Shown here: positions 14,837 through 22,759 of the stretch, piece after piece
Layout of the letters: every line of letters begins with the position of its first letter
Position numbering within the stretch: the stretch's first letter is position 1
DNA from: Bifidobacterium breve
GTDB taxonomy: Bacteria; Actinomycetota; Actinomycetes; S36-B12
Direction: 5' to 3'
NCBI GenBank assembly: GCA_945885645.1
Contig: CAMCYV010000009.1
Location: 1-22,908, forward strand
Length of the DNA stretch: 22,908 nucleotides
Translations under genes and position numbers: made by a program
The notes under the pieces: model-generated
Seen by the model: the letters and a program-made list of their open reading frames with translations, nothing else
What the model was told of the DNA's origin: nothing
Databases searched by the model: none

Positions 14837-15343
14837 ATGGATGTGCAGGAGAGACTCGACGAGCTCACCGTTTTGGTGGAAGATGCGAAATCCATGCCTT
14901 TATCGGCTTCATGCATTGTCAATCGATCGCAAGTACTCGACATCATCGAAGAGATTCGCCAACTCATGCCAGAGTCGGTGTACCGGGCCGATGAACTTTT
15001 GGCGGACCGAGAGGCGGTCGTTCAAGATGGGCGTCGCGAGGCGGATCGCATTCTTGCCCAAGCGAGGGCAACTGCTGACTCACTGGTATCGGAGCACGAG
15101 GTTTATCTAACCGCTGTCGAGGAAGCGAACGCGCTCCGCAATGAAGTCGCGGCCCAGACTCAGCAAATGCGAATTGAAACTGATGACTACATTGATGGAA
15201 AATTAGCCACATTTGAAATTACTCTGCAAAAGACACTTCAAACAGTTGATCGGGGTCGCGAGCGCCTACGAAGCCAGATGTACCAAGAACTTGCTCCTGA
15301 TGTGAGCCAGACCTCTGAGTTTTTTGACGCACAATCGGATTAG
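14837..15343 (+). CDS. sepIVA: SepIVA-like coiled-coil septation protein
   Basis: A 168-aa coiled-coil protein resembling mycobacterial SepIVA (Rv2927c), a DivIVA-like protein needed for septation, encoded at the same place after coaD. The N-terminus ERLDELTVLVEDAKSMPLSASCIVNRSQVLDIIEEI fits this family (LDEL, VEEA, P.TA.C.V.R..VL..I in SepIVA). The C-terminus YIDGKLATFEITLQKTLQTVDRGRERL also matches. The middle (READRILAQARATADSLVSE) is a short heptad-rich helix, so the protein is clearly shorter than the roughly 240-aa mycobacterial form. ATG 14837 is chosen over ATG 14822 because AGGAG ends 5 nt before it. The stop overlaps the possible GTG start of DUF177. Similar genes are often labelled ATP synthase subunit B-like, which the context does not support. 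Confidence 0.75.
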   Translation: MDVQERLDELTVLVEDAKSMPLSASCIVNRSQVLDIIEEIRQLMPESVYRADELLADREAVVQDGRREADRILAQARATADSLVSEHEVYLTAVEEANALRNEVAAQTQQMRIETDDYIDGKLATFEITLQKTLQTVDRGRERLRSQMYQELAPDVSQTSEFFDAQSD

Positions 15344-15351
15344 TGAGTTTC

Positions 15352-15939
15352 ATGGCAATTAATCCCCCCGTTGAACCGGGCTCATTCCAGGTGTCCCTCA
15401 CGCATTTACCCCGAAGGCCGGGAAACATGTGGGAGTCAGCATTGGAATTTATCGCCCCGTCGGAGCTTGAAGTGGGTATGGCTCGGCTTGCGCCGGGTAG
15501 CAAGATGCCGGCAGATATCCGGATCGAGTCAGTCCTTGATGGTGTTCTGGTCAACCTTGACTTTGAATTTGAGGTCGAAGCCGAATGTGCGAGGTGCCTT
15601 GAGCCATTCATGTGGACAGATGAAGCCCACGTGACCGAGCTCTTCCTCTATGAAGAAACTGATTCACGTGGGCGCGTTATTCCTGGTGCCATTGAGGAAT
15701 CTGATGAGTTGACCGTCTTTTACGTCAAAGAAGACAGTTTGGATCTGCTTGAGGTCGTCCGGGACGCAATTGTGCTCGACCTGCCACTGTCGCCGCTGTG
15801 CCAACCCGACTGCCTGGGGATCTGCCAAGAATGTGGGGAAAAACTCGAAGATGCCTCGCACCAGCACGAAAGTCTGGACCAAAGGTGGGCCGTCCTCGAG
15901 GGACTATTAGATGTGCCCAAATCCGACCCCTTAGGCTAG
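15352..15939 (+). CDS. DUF177/YceD family protein, likely zinc-binding
   Basis: A 195-aa member of the DUF177 (YceD) family, which precedes rpmF in most bacteria and has been linked to 23S rRNA or large-subunit formation. The opening AINPPVEPGSFQVSLTHLPRRPG fits actinobacterial members. The centre has AECARCLEPF, and the C-terminal part has LSPLCQPDCLGICQECGEKL, a cysteine cluster likely to bind zinc. The start is uncertain: ATG 15352 gives the family-like N-terminus, while GTG 15343 overlaps the previous stop (TAGTGAG) and would add three residues. Neither has a strong ribosome site, so coupling with the upstream gene is likely. Confidence 0.88.
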   Translation: MAINPPVEPGSFQVSLTHLPRRPGNMWESALEFIAPSELEVGMARLAPGSKMPADIRIESVLDGVLVNLDFEFEVEAECARCLEPFMWTDEAHVTELFLYEETDSRGRVIPGAIEESDELTVFYVKEDSLDLLEVVRDAIVLDLPLSPLCQPDCLGICQECGEKLEDASHQHESLDQRWAVLEGLLDVPKSDPLG

Positions 15940-15947
15940 ATCAAATA

Positions 15948-15982
15948 GCACTAGTGCGATACTTCACTGCGCAAACTAGTGC
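15948..15982. repeat. Palindrome GCACTAGTGC plus second half-copy before rpmF
   Basis: GCACTAGTGC at 15948-15957 is a perfect 10-bp palindrome; ACTAGTGC recurs at 15975-15982, 25 nt on. Both lie in the 67-bp gap between DUF177 and rpmF. The spacing of about 2.5 helical turns could suit a regulator site, but chance is possible. Confidence 0.45.
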
Positions 15983-16006
15983 AACCACTACTTGAAAGAG
16001 GATCCA

Positions 16007-16180
16007 GTGCCAGTTCCCAAGCGGAAAACCTCGCGATCAAACACCCGTCATCGACGGTCACAGTGGAAAGCCGTTGCGCCTAATCTGGTCATTTGCGTTC
16101 GGTGTAAGGAAAAGCGTATCTCCCATATCGCATGCCCAACTTGCGGAACCTACGCAAAGCGCCGCGTTCTCGACGTTTAG
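16007..16180 (+). CDS. rpmF: 50S ribosomal protein L32 (zinc-ribbon form)
   Basis: A 57-aa large-subunit protein. PVPKRKTSRSNTRHRRSQWKA is the L32 N-terminus, and CVRCKEKRISHIACPTCGTY carries the CxxC pairs of the zinc-binding form. GTG 16007 is preferred because GAGG lies 5 nt upstream and the encoded start VPVPKRK matches the family; the frame extends 5 codons further upstream to a TTG. It follows DUF177, the usual partner, and precedes rnc. Confidence 0.97.
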   Translation: MPVPKRKTSRSNTRHRRSQWKAVAPNLVICVRCKEKRISHIACPTCGTYAKRRVLDV

Positions 16181-16225
16181 TCGATCACTAACCATCCGAA
16201 TCAAGCGGGGGAGTTATTGCTCGCA

Positions 16226-16939
16226 ATGGACGCAGACCAGCATTCGATAAGCACTTTGCTCGCGGTACTGGACTGCGAGTGTGAAAAAGAATTACTGGAA
16301 CTGGCGCTGGTTCACCGGTCGTTTTCATATGAGAACGGTGGTATTCCCACCAACGAACGACTTGAGTTTCTTGGAGATTCGGTTCTCGGCGTAGTTGTTA
16401 CTGATTTTCTTTATCGTGAGTTTCCCGACCTCCCAGAGGGGTCTCTGGCTCGAATGAGAGCTTCCGTTGTGAATTCACAGGCGTTGGCAGATGTTGCGCG
16501 AACTCTTGGTCTTGGCAAGTATGTTCGTTTGGGTCGAGGCGAAATTAGTTCCGGGGGTAGTGAGAAGACTTCCATTTTGGCTGATTCGCTGGAAGCGGTC
16601 ATCGGAGCGATTTATTTGTCGGGTGGAATCGTTGCCGCCGGCCAATTTATTCATCGAATTTTTGACCCACTGATCCTTGCTGCCTCAGAATTGGGCGCTG
16701 GCTTAGATTGGAAGACATCCCTACAGGAGATTTGTGGGGTTTTAGAAGTGGCCTTGCCGATCTATCTCGTCACGGACTCAGGACCTGATCACGCAAAAGA
16801 ATTCACGGCGCATGCGCAAATAGCCGGCGAGAATCTTGGATTCGGTGTGGGCAGTTCAAAAAAGGCGGCCGAGCAGATTGCTGCAGAACAAGCCTATGGT
16901 GAGTTGATAACTCGGTTTCCCGATGCCCGAACTTCCTGA
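16226..16939 (+). CDS. rnc: Ribonuclease III
   Basis: RNase III cuts double-stranded RNA, including rRNA precursors. The endonuclease signature NERLEFLGDSVLG begins at residue 43, and the second acidic motif DSLEAVIGAIYLSGG follows. The C-terminal dsRNA-binding domain runs from DWKTSLQEICG to KKAAEQIAAEQAYGELI. The length of 237 aa is normal. ATG 16226 is used; TTG 16217 would add three residues. The GGGGGAG site (16207-16213) lies 12 nt from the ATG and 3 nt from the TTG, so the choice is open. It overlaps mutM by 17 nt. Confidence 0.95.
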   Translation: MDADQHSISTLLAVLDCECEKELLELALVHRSFSYENGGIPTNERLEFLGDSVLGVVVTDFLYREFPDLPEGSLARMRASVVNSQALADVARTLGLGKYVRLGRGEISSGGSEKTSILADSLEAVIGAIYLSGGIVAAGQFIHRIFDPLILAASELGAGLDWKTSLQEICGVLEVALPIYLVTDSGPDHAKEFTAHAQIAGENLGFGVGSSKKAAEQIAAEQAYGELITRFPDARTS

Positions 16940-17774
16940 GGTCGAAGTAGTTCGTGCAGGGCTTGAAAATTTAGTATTGGATACCAAAATTGGCGCGGTG
17001 CGCATTCACCATGAACGAGCGGTTCGCCAAAATGTCGGTGACTTGACCCAACAACTTGAGGGCGCTGCAATCGTGCGAGTCGCTCGCCGTGGCAAATACA
17101 TGTGGCTCGAACTTGATCGACCGTTTGTCCTGATGATTCATTTGGGTATGAGCGGCCAGATTAGAGTCAATGCTTCACCTTCAGGGCACCCACATGTTCG
17201 ACTGGATTGGAATGTGATTCGAATGGGTGAACGTAATCGCTACTTTGAATTTGTGGATCAACGAACCTTTGGTGGATTGCGTATCTCGGATCAGGATCAC
17301 AACGGGGAACCGTCGGCGATTTCTCATATTGCACGGGATCCGTTTGATCCGCTGTTCGACGCTGGTCAGTTCGCGGATTCCCTCACAAAACGTTCGACTC
17401 AGGTCAAAAGAGCGTTACTTGATCAAAATCTCATTTCCGGAATCGGGAATATTTACGCGGATGAGAGTTTGTGGCGAGTCGGTCTTGACGGAACCACTCC
17501 ATGTGAACGACTCGATCGATCAACCGCGCTAGAAATCGTGACCGCTGTCACGCAAGTGATGAATGAGGCGCTTGTTGCTGGGGGGACAAGTTTTGATAGT
17601 TTGTACGTGAACGTGAATGGCGAATCCGGCTACTTTTCCCGGTCACTTTCTGTTTATGGCCGCGCTGGAGAGCCCTGTGAGCGCTGTGGAAATCCCATTA
17701 CGAGAAGCCGGTTCATGAATCGATCAAGTTTTCATTGCCTTACCTGTCAGCCCCCGTGGTTGCTGCCGAAATAA
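16923..17774 (+). CDS. mutM: Formamidopyrimidine-DNA glycosylase
   Basis: MutM (Fpg) removes 8-oxoguanine and formamidopyrimidines from DNA and nicks the strand. MPELPEVEVVRAGL gives the exact N-terminus with the catalytic Pro and Glu, which confirms ATG 16923 although it lies inside the end of rnc. The conserved lysine is in RRGKYMWLEL. The H2TH region has DQNLISGIGNIYADESLW, and the C-terminal zinc finger uses Cys252, Cys255, Cys272 and Cys275. The length of 283 aa is typical. The rnc-mutM-smc order is common in actinobacteria. Confidence 0.97.
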   Translation: MPELPEVEVVRAGLENLVLDTKIGAVRIHHERAVRQNVGDLTQQLEGAAIVRVARRGKYMWLELDRPFVLMIHLGMSGQIRVNASPSGHPHVRLDWNVIRMGERNRYFEFVDQRTFGGLRISDQDHNGEPSAISHIARDPFDPLFDAGQFADSLTKRSTQVKRALLDQNLISGIGNIYADESLWRVGLDGTTPCERLDRSTALEIVTAVTQVMNEALVAGGTSFDSLYVNVNGESGYFSRSLSVYGRAGEPCERCGNPITRSRFMNRSSFHCLTCQPPWLLPK

Positions 17775-17813
17775 CACTTTGCACACCGGTAGGATCAGGC
17801 TCACTATTTAACC

Positions 17814-17825
17814 TTGTGCGCACAA
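17814..17825. promoter_or_regulatory. Perfect 12-bp palindrome upstream of smc
   Basis: TTGTGCGCACAA is a perfect inverted repeat centred on a CpG, 48 nt before the smc start in the 99-bp mutM-smc gap. It resembles a dimeric repressor operator in form. TATTTA (17805-17810) just upstream might be part of a -10 element, but no well-spaced -35 is seen. Function is inferred. Confidence 0.45.
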
Positions 17826-17873
17826 ACAGAGTGATCTGGATGAGTGCCAAATTGACAGGATGATTATCGCGCC

Positions 17874-20800
17874 GTGCATCTAAAATCTCTCACCTTAAAG
17901 GGATTCAAGTCCTTTGCGTCGTCGACGTCACTTCAATTTGAGCCCGGTGTCACGTGTGTTGTTGGGCCTAACGGTTCAGGTAAATCAAATGTGGTCGACG
18001 CACTGGCATGGGTGATGGGCGAGCAAGGAGCAAAGTCTTTACGCGGTGGAAAAATGGAGGATGTAATTTTCTCCGGGACTTCCGGACGGGCTCCGCTAGG
18101 TCGCGCAGAAGTATCGCTCACTATCGACAACTCCGACGGGGCACTCCCGATTGAATTTGCCGAAGTAACGATTTCGCGGACGCTGTTCCGCAATGGTGGT
18201 TCTGAGTACGCGATCAATGGTGAGCAATGTCGGTTACTTGATGTGCAGGAGTTGCTCAGCGATTCCCGTATTGGTCGAGAGATGCATGTCATTGTTGGTC
18301 AGGGTCAGCTTGATTCAATCTTGCAGGCAACCCCTGAGGATCGTCGTGGCTTTATTGAAGAGGCTGCAGGAGTTTTAAAACACCGCAAGCGCAAGGAGAA
18401 AGCCCTTCGCAAGCTTGACTCAATGGCAGCGAACCTCACCCGACTTAATGATTTAACTGCCGAATTGCGCCGCGCACTTAAGCCGCTCGGTCGACAGGCG
18501 GAAGTTGCCCGGCGGGCGACCGTGATTCAGAGTGATGTCCGAGATGCTCGCCTTCGACTTATGGCGAATGATCTTTCGGAGCTGCGAGTTGCTTTGGAAG
18601 CTGATGTGGCTGACGAAAGTGCTTTGCGTCAAAGACAGGGCGAAGTAGAGGCAAAGATAGCGATACTTCGCGAACGCGAGAGCGTAGCCGAGTCACTTGA
18701 GCGTGAGCTAGGGCCGGAGTTGGTGAAGAACCAGGAAACATGGTTTGCACTGAGCAGCCTTCGTGAACGGTATCTAGGGTTAGTGCAATTGGGCGCTGAG
18801 AAGGTGCGAAACCTTGCACCTGAACCTGAAGAAGTGAAATCAGGCCGCGAGCCTGAGGCACTGGAGGCGGAGGCTCGCTCCCTGCGAAGCCAAGAGTTTG
18901 AGTTGACCCGCCAAGTTGAGTCACTGGGCCAAGCCTTGTCCGAGGCAGAGGTTGCCGAGCAAGGCGCCATTCGGGCTCTGAGCCAGGAAGCAGCCCGGGT
19001 TGCAGACATTGAGAGCGCACAGATTGCCCATCGCAAAAAAATTGATGACCTAACGGCGTCAAAGAACAACATTACTGCGCGTCTAGAGACCCGTGAAATA
19101 GAACTAACTCGTCTTGCAGCCCAAATTGGCGAGGCTAAAGAACGAAGTCAAGCGGCTCAAGCGCAATTCCAAGAGGTCGAAGTGTCCGTGATTTCTCACG
19201 GAGCTGGTGAAGAAGGGTTGGACTCCGAGCACGAAATTTCACAGGAGTTACTTGCACGCGCAGACACAAAAGTTCGTGAATTGCTGAGCGAAGAAGCCCG
19301 CCTTGATCGTGAAAAAGCTGCATCTACCGCGCGACGTGATGCACTTGCTCTAGGTCTTGAACGCAAAGATGGATCTGCAGCCTTAGTTGACTCTGGTCTT
19401 GAGGGATACATCGGAACCTTGAGTTCATTAATTCACGTCGAAAATGGATACGAATCCGCAGTTGCCAGCGCCCTAGGAAATTTGTCATCCGCTGTCGTCG
19501 TATCCAATATCGATCTGGCAATGGATGCACTCGTGTTCTTAAAGAACGAAGAGGCGGGCAGATCCAATGTGCTCGTGGCTGAGTTCCCTGCAGAACCCGC
19601 TCTTCATGAACGTGCAGCACCGGTTGGCAGATGGCTGGTGGATTGTGTCCGGATTGATCCAATCGTGTCCTCGCAGGTTGAGGCCCTTCTCAATCGTTTC
19701 GTGGTTGTTGATTCCCTTGACGAGATGCGTGAGAGCGCTCGAGCGAACCTCGGAGTTTCATTGGTGAGTCGTCAAGGGGATTCCATTGATGCAGGAATCA
19801 TCGAAGGCGGCTCATCGAATAGTCCTAGCCTGCTGGAAGTTCAGGCCGCTTTTGACCAATCAGAAACTGCAATTGCACACCTAGAGCGGGAATCACAAAG
19901 AATTGCTTTTGAACTGGCCGCTGCTAAGAATGAACAGGAAATCGCGGTAAAACGAGTTGAATCAGCGCTATCACTCCTGCATGAATCCGATGCAGAACTT
20001 GCCGCAATAGCTGAAAAACTTGGTGCACTGGGCCAGCTCTCCCGAAATGCATTGTCCGAAGCCGAGCGACTTGAGGCGGCCATGTTGAGCACCCAGGCAG
20101 CACATGAACGGGATCGGGAATTATTGGCTGGCCTCGCTGCTGAATTGGAAACCTTAGAAAGCATTGAAACACCTAGCGTGGGTGAGGATCAAAGGAACGC
20201 TTTGGATCAAGCTCTCGCCCAAGCGAGAGCGCACGTTGTCGATTCTCGGCTCGCGGTTCGTACAGCCGAAGAGCGTGTGCGAGCTTTTGGGGAGCGAGCG
20301 GTCGCGCTCGAGCTCGACGCCCAAAGTGAGCGCAGCGCTCGGATTGCGGCGATAGAGCGTCGTGAGCGGCGGGCAGCGTCACTGATAGTTGCTCAAGCGC
20401 TGCTGACGGGTGCCAAAGTTGCTTTGACCTACACCGAAACTTCCGTGGCCCTTGCCCAACGTTCCCGCTCTCACGCTGAAATGTTGAAAAAGGAACGCGA
20501 TGCCGAATTGCTTTTCGTTCGCGGGGAAGTACGCACTTTGGTGGACGTACTCGAGAACCTCAAAGACAGTGTGCATCGAGACGAAGTTGCTCGAGCAGAA
20601 CAGCGAATGCGGATTGAGGTCCTTGAAGTCAAAGCGTTAGAGGATTTTGGAATCGCACCCGGTGAACTCATCGCTGAGTACGGCCCTAGCCAACTCGTAC
20701 CACCGAGTGCGGTTGCTCCAGGAGATGAAATAGACCTGGACGCACCACTTCCCGAACCGTACCCATTTGTGCGCGAGGAACAGGAAAAACGACTGAGGTC

Positions 20801-21431
20801 CGCCGAAAAGCAACTTGCGATTTTAGGCAGAGTGAATCCGTTAGCACTCGAGGAGTACTCGGCCATGGAAGAGAGACAGAAATTCCTCACCGAGCAGTTG
20901 GAAGATCTCAAGAAAACCCGTGATGACCTACTCGACATTGTCAAAGAAGTTGATGCACGTGTTGAGCAGGTATTCACTGAGGCTTATACCGAAATTGCAC
21001 GGGAATTTGAAGCGGTGTTTTCACGCCTGTTTCCTGGAGGAGAAGGACGACTTATTCTTACCGATCCAAGTAACATGCTGACAACCGGTGTTGACGTTGA
21101 GGCTCGACCACCGGGCAAAAAAGTCAAGCGGCTGTCCCTGCTCTCTGGTGGTGAGCGCTCCCTCACCGCGGTAGCGTTCCTCGTTGCACTATTTAAGGCT
21201 CGCCCATCACCGTTTTATGTCCTCGACGAAGTTGAAGCTGCACTTGACGACGTAAACTTGGGCAGATTAATCGACATCATCGAAGAGTTGCGTTCTTCTT
21301 CACAGTTGATTGTGATAACTCACCAAAAGCGAACGATGGAAATAGCAGACGCGCTATATGGAGTATCCATGCGTGGCGACGGTGTTACTCAGGTTATCGG
21401 TCAGCGCTTACGTGAGGCAGAGCCCGCTTAA
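17874..21431 (+). CDS. smc: Chromosome segregation/condensation protein SMC
   Basis: SMC is the ATPase of the bacterial condensin (with ScpA and ScpB) that compacts and helps segregate the chromosome. Walker A GPNGSGKSN is at residues 31-39. Long coiled coils rich in Glu, Arg and Ala flank the hinge near residues 500-660 (GLEGYIGTLSSLIHVENGYESAV onward). The C-terminal head has the ABC signature LSGGERSLTAVAFL at about 1090-1103 and Walker B FYVLDEVEAALDD with Asp1118 and Glu1119. At 1185 aa it is full length. GTG 17874 is fixed by HLKSLTLKGFKSFA, although no good ribosome site lies before it; AGGA is 13 nt away. Its stop overlaps the ftsY ATG as TAATG. ScpA and ScpB are not in the window. 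Confidence 0.97.
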   Translation: MHLKSLTLKGFKSFASSTSLQFEPGVTCVVGPNGSGKSNVVDALAWVMGEQGAKSLRGGKMEDVIFSGTSGRAPLGRAEVSLTIDNSDGALPIEFAEVTISRTLFRNGGSEYAINGEQCRLLDVQELLSDSRIGREMHVIVGQGQLDSILQATPEDRRGFIEEAAGVLKHRKRKEKALRKLDSMAANLTRLNDLTAELRRALKPLGRQAEVARRATVIQSDVRDARLRLMANDLSELRVALEADVADESALRQRQGEVEAKIAILRERESVAESLERELGPELVKNQETWFALSSLRERYLGLVQLGAEKVRNLAPEPEEVKSGREPEALEAEARSLRSQEFELTRQVESLGQALSEAEVAEQGAIRALSQEAARVADIESAQIAHRKKIDDLTASKNNITARLETREIELTRLAAQIGEAKERSQAAQAQFQEVEVSVISHGAGEEGLDSEHEISQELLARADTKVRELLSEEARLDREKAASTARRDALALGLERKDGSAALVDSGLEGYIGTLSSLIHVENGYESAVASALGNLSSAVVVSNIDLAMDALVFLKNEEAGRSNVLVAEFPAEPALHERAAPVGRWLVDCVRIDPIVSSQVEALLNRFVVVDSLDEMRESARANLGVSLVSRQGDSIDAGIIEGGSSNSPSLLEVQAAFDQSETAIAHLERESQRIAFELAAAKNEQEIAVKRVESALSLLHESDAELAAIAEKLGALGQLSRNALSEAERLEAAMLSTQAAHERDRELLAGLAAELETLESIETPSVGEDQRNALDQALAQARAHVVDSRLAVRTAEERVRAFGERAVALELDAQSERSARIAAIERRERRAASLIVAQALLTGAKVALTYTETSVALAQRSRSHAEMLKKERDAELLFVRGEVRTLVDVLENLKDSVHRDEVARAEQRMRIEVLEVKALEDFGIAPGELIAEYGPSQLVPPSAVAPGDEIDLDAPLPEPYPFVREEQEKRLRSAEKQLAILGRVNPLALEEYSAMEERQKFLTEQLEDLKKTRDDLLDIVKEVDARVEQVFTEAYTEIAREFEAVFSRLFPGGEGRLILTDPSNMLTTGVDVEARPPGKKVKRLSLLSGGERSLTAVAFLVALFKARPSPFYVLDEVEAALDDVNLGRLIDIIEELRSSSQLIVITHQKRTMEIADALYGVSMRGDGVTQVIGQRLREAEPA

Positions 21432-22624
21432 TGGATGCATTAACGCTCGTCATTGTCGTATCGATCCTTCTTATCGGTTGTGTTATCGGTGCGGTATTTG
21501 TTGTAAACCGAGCAAAATCGACGAAATCAATTACTTCACAGCCAAGGCCAGGAATCGACTACTCGCCGGGAGTCGGAGATGACGACTCCGTACCCCGCGA
21601 CACCGCTCGAAAAACCGTAGAAACAATTTTGATCCCTGACGTATTGGCTGATCCGACGACAACAATCAATGAAATCTCCCCGGCAGTATGGGAGGTTGAA
21701 GTTCCAGAACCGGCGCTCGGGCGTTTACACAAGCTTCGCGCTCGGTTGGCCCGATCAAATAGTGTTTTCAGTAAAGGCTTGCTGGGGCTTCTCACGAGTG
21801 GCAACCTTGATCAGCAAACATGGGATGACGTCGAGGCAACACTTCTCGGGGCTGATTTGGGCATCGCTGCAACCACGGAATTAATTGCAGCACTCAAGGT
21901 TCGAATCGCACAAGCAAATGATTCCAGCGAAGACTTTATGCGGCGAACTTTGCACCAGGAGCTCGTTAACCTGCTGGGCCCAGATTTCGATCGAAGTTTG
22001 TGCATCAACGTAGGCGATCGGCCCGCCGTCATTTTGGTTGTTGGGGTCAATGGAACGGGTAAAACTACAACCGTGGGGAAACTATCCCGGGTTCTCATTT
22101 CCCAGGAAAAGTCAGTGCTCATGGGCGCCGCAGATACTTTTCGGGCTGCGGCCGCAGAACAACTCCAGACGTGGGGGGATCGCGTCGGTGCTGCGGTGGT
22201 CCGCGGACCCGAAGGTGGCGACCCCGCAAGTGTGGCCTTTGAGGCGTGCTCCGTAGCGCGAGATGCCCAAGTCGACGTTGTCGTGATCGATACCGCTGGC
22301 CGGCTGCACACGAAAACCGGACTTATGGATGAATTGGGTAAAGTAAAAAGGGTGATTGAAAAGCAATCCCCTGTTGACGAAGTGTTGCTGGTACTCGATG
22401 CCACAACCGGTCAAAACGGACTTGTTCAGGCCAAAATATTTAGTGAAGTCGTCGATGTAACGGGAATCGTCCTCACCAAACTCGACGGTACAGCCAAAGG
22501 TGGAATAGTGGTTTCGGTTCAGCGCGAACTGGGAGTGCCCGTCAAATTGGTCGGTTTGGGAGAAGGCCCCGACGATCTAGCGCCATTTGATGTTGAAGAC
22601 TTTGTAACAGCCCTGCTTAATTAA
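21431..22624 (+). CDS. ftsY: Signal recognition particle receptor FtsY
   Basis: FtsY is the SRP receptor GTPase that docks ribosome-SRP complexes at the membrane. Residues about 5-27 (LTLVIVVSILLIGCVIGAVFVV) form an N-terminal membrane anchor, as in other actinobacterial FtsY proteins. A variable linker of about 65 residues precedes the N domain, which starts near RLHKLRARLARS. The G domain has G1 GVNGTGKTT at 205, DTFRAAAAEQLQTW, DTAGRLHTKTGLMDEL, and TKLDGTAKGG near the end. The product is 397 aa. ATG 21431 overlaps the smc stop. The partner ffh, next to ftsY in Streptomyces, is absent here; an amt gene follows directly. Confidence 0.97.
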   Translation: MDALTLVIVVSILLIGCVIGAVFVVNRAKSTKSITSQPRPGIDYSPGVGDDDSVPRDTARKTVETILIPDVLADPTTTINEISPAVWEVEVPEPALGRLHKLRARLARSNSVFSKGLLGLLTSGNLDQQTWDDVEATLLGADLGIAATTELIAALKVRIAQANDSSEDFMRRTLHQELVNLLGPDFDRSLCINVGDRPAVILVVGVNGTGKTTTVGKLSRVLISQEKSVLMGAADTFRAAAAEQLQTWGDRVGAAVVRGPEGGDPASVAFEACSVARDAQVDVVVIDTAGRLHTKTGLMDELGKVKRVIEKQSPVDEVLLVLDATTGQNGLVQAKIFSEVVDVTGIVLTKLDGTAKGGIVVSVQRELGVPVKLVGLGEGPDDLAPFDVEDFVTALLN

Positions 22625-22650
22625 CACGAAGTTCACATTCAGTTCCTTAA

Positions 22651-22688
22651 TTCACATGAGTGAAACTTTCTGAAACACTTCTGGAAAT
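22651..22688 (+). promoter_or_regulatory. Candidate nitrogen-regulator region upstream of amt
   Basis: The 135-bp ftsY-amt gap holds an inverted repeat TTCAC (22651-22655)/GTGAA (22660-22664), GAAAC at 22662-22666 and 22672-22676, and GAAAT at 22684-22688. GAAAC is a half-site of the actinobacterial GlnR box, and amt genes are classic GlnR targets, but the spacing here does not match the usual box exactly. A possible promoter, TTCTGG (22679-22684) with a 17-nt spacer and TATTGG (22702-22707), follows. A 5-bp hairpin, CGGCA-ATG-TGCCG (22718-22730), lies in the leader. Confidence 0.3.
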
Positions 22689-22759
22689 AAGTCCTCGCCA
22701 ATATTGGGTCATGCGATCGGCAATGTGCCGTGGTATTCGCATTCGATAGGAGGACTTCT

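Noticed and set aside
17852..17857. TTGACA as an smc -35 element
   Set aside because: Only 16 nt remain before the smc start codon, so a -10 with normal spacing would fall in the coding region.
18559..19072. Minus-strand open frames under smc
   Set aside because: They reflect the skewed codon use of the Glu/Ala/Arg-rich coiled coil; low-complexity sequence without motifs.
21811..22404. 197-codon minus-strand frame under ftsY
   Set aside because: It is antisense to the conserved GTPase domain and very rich in Ser and Thr, typical of a shadow frame.
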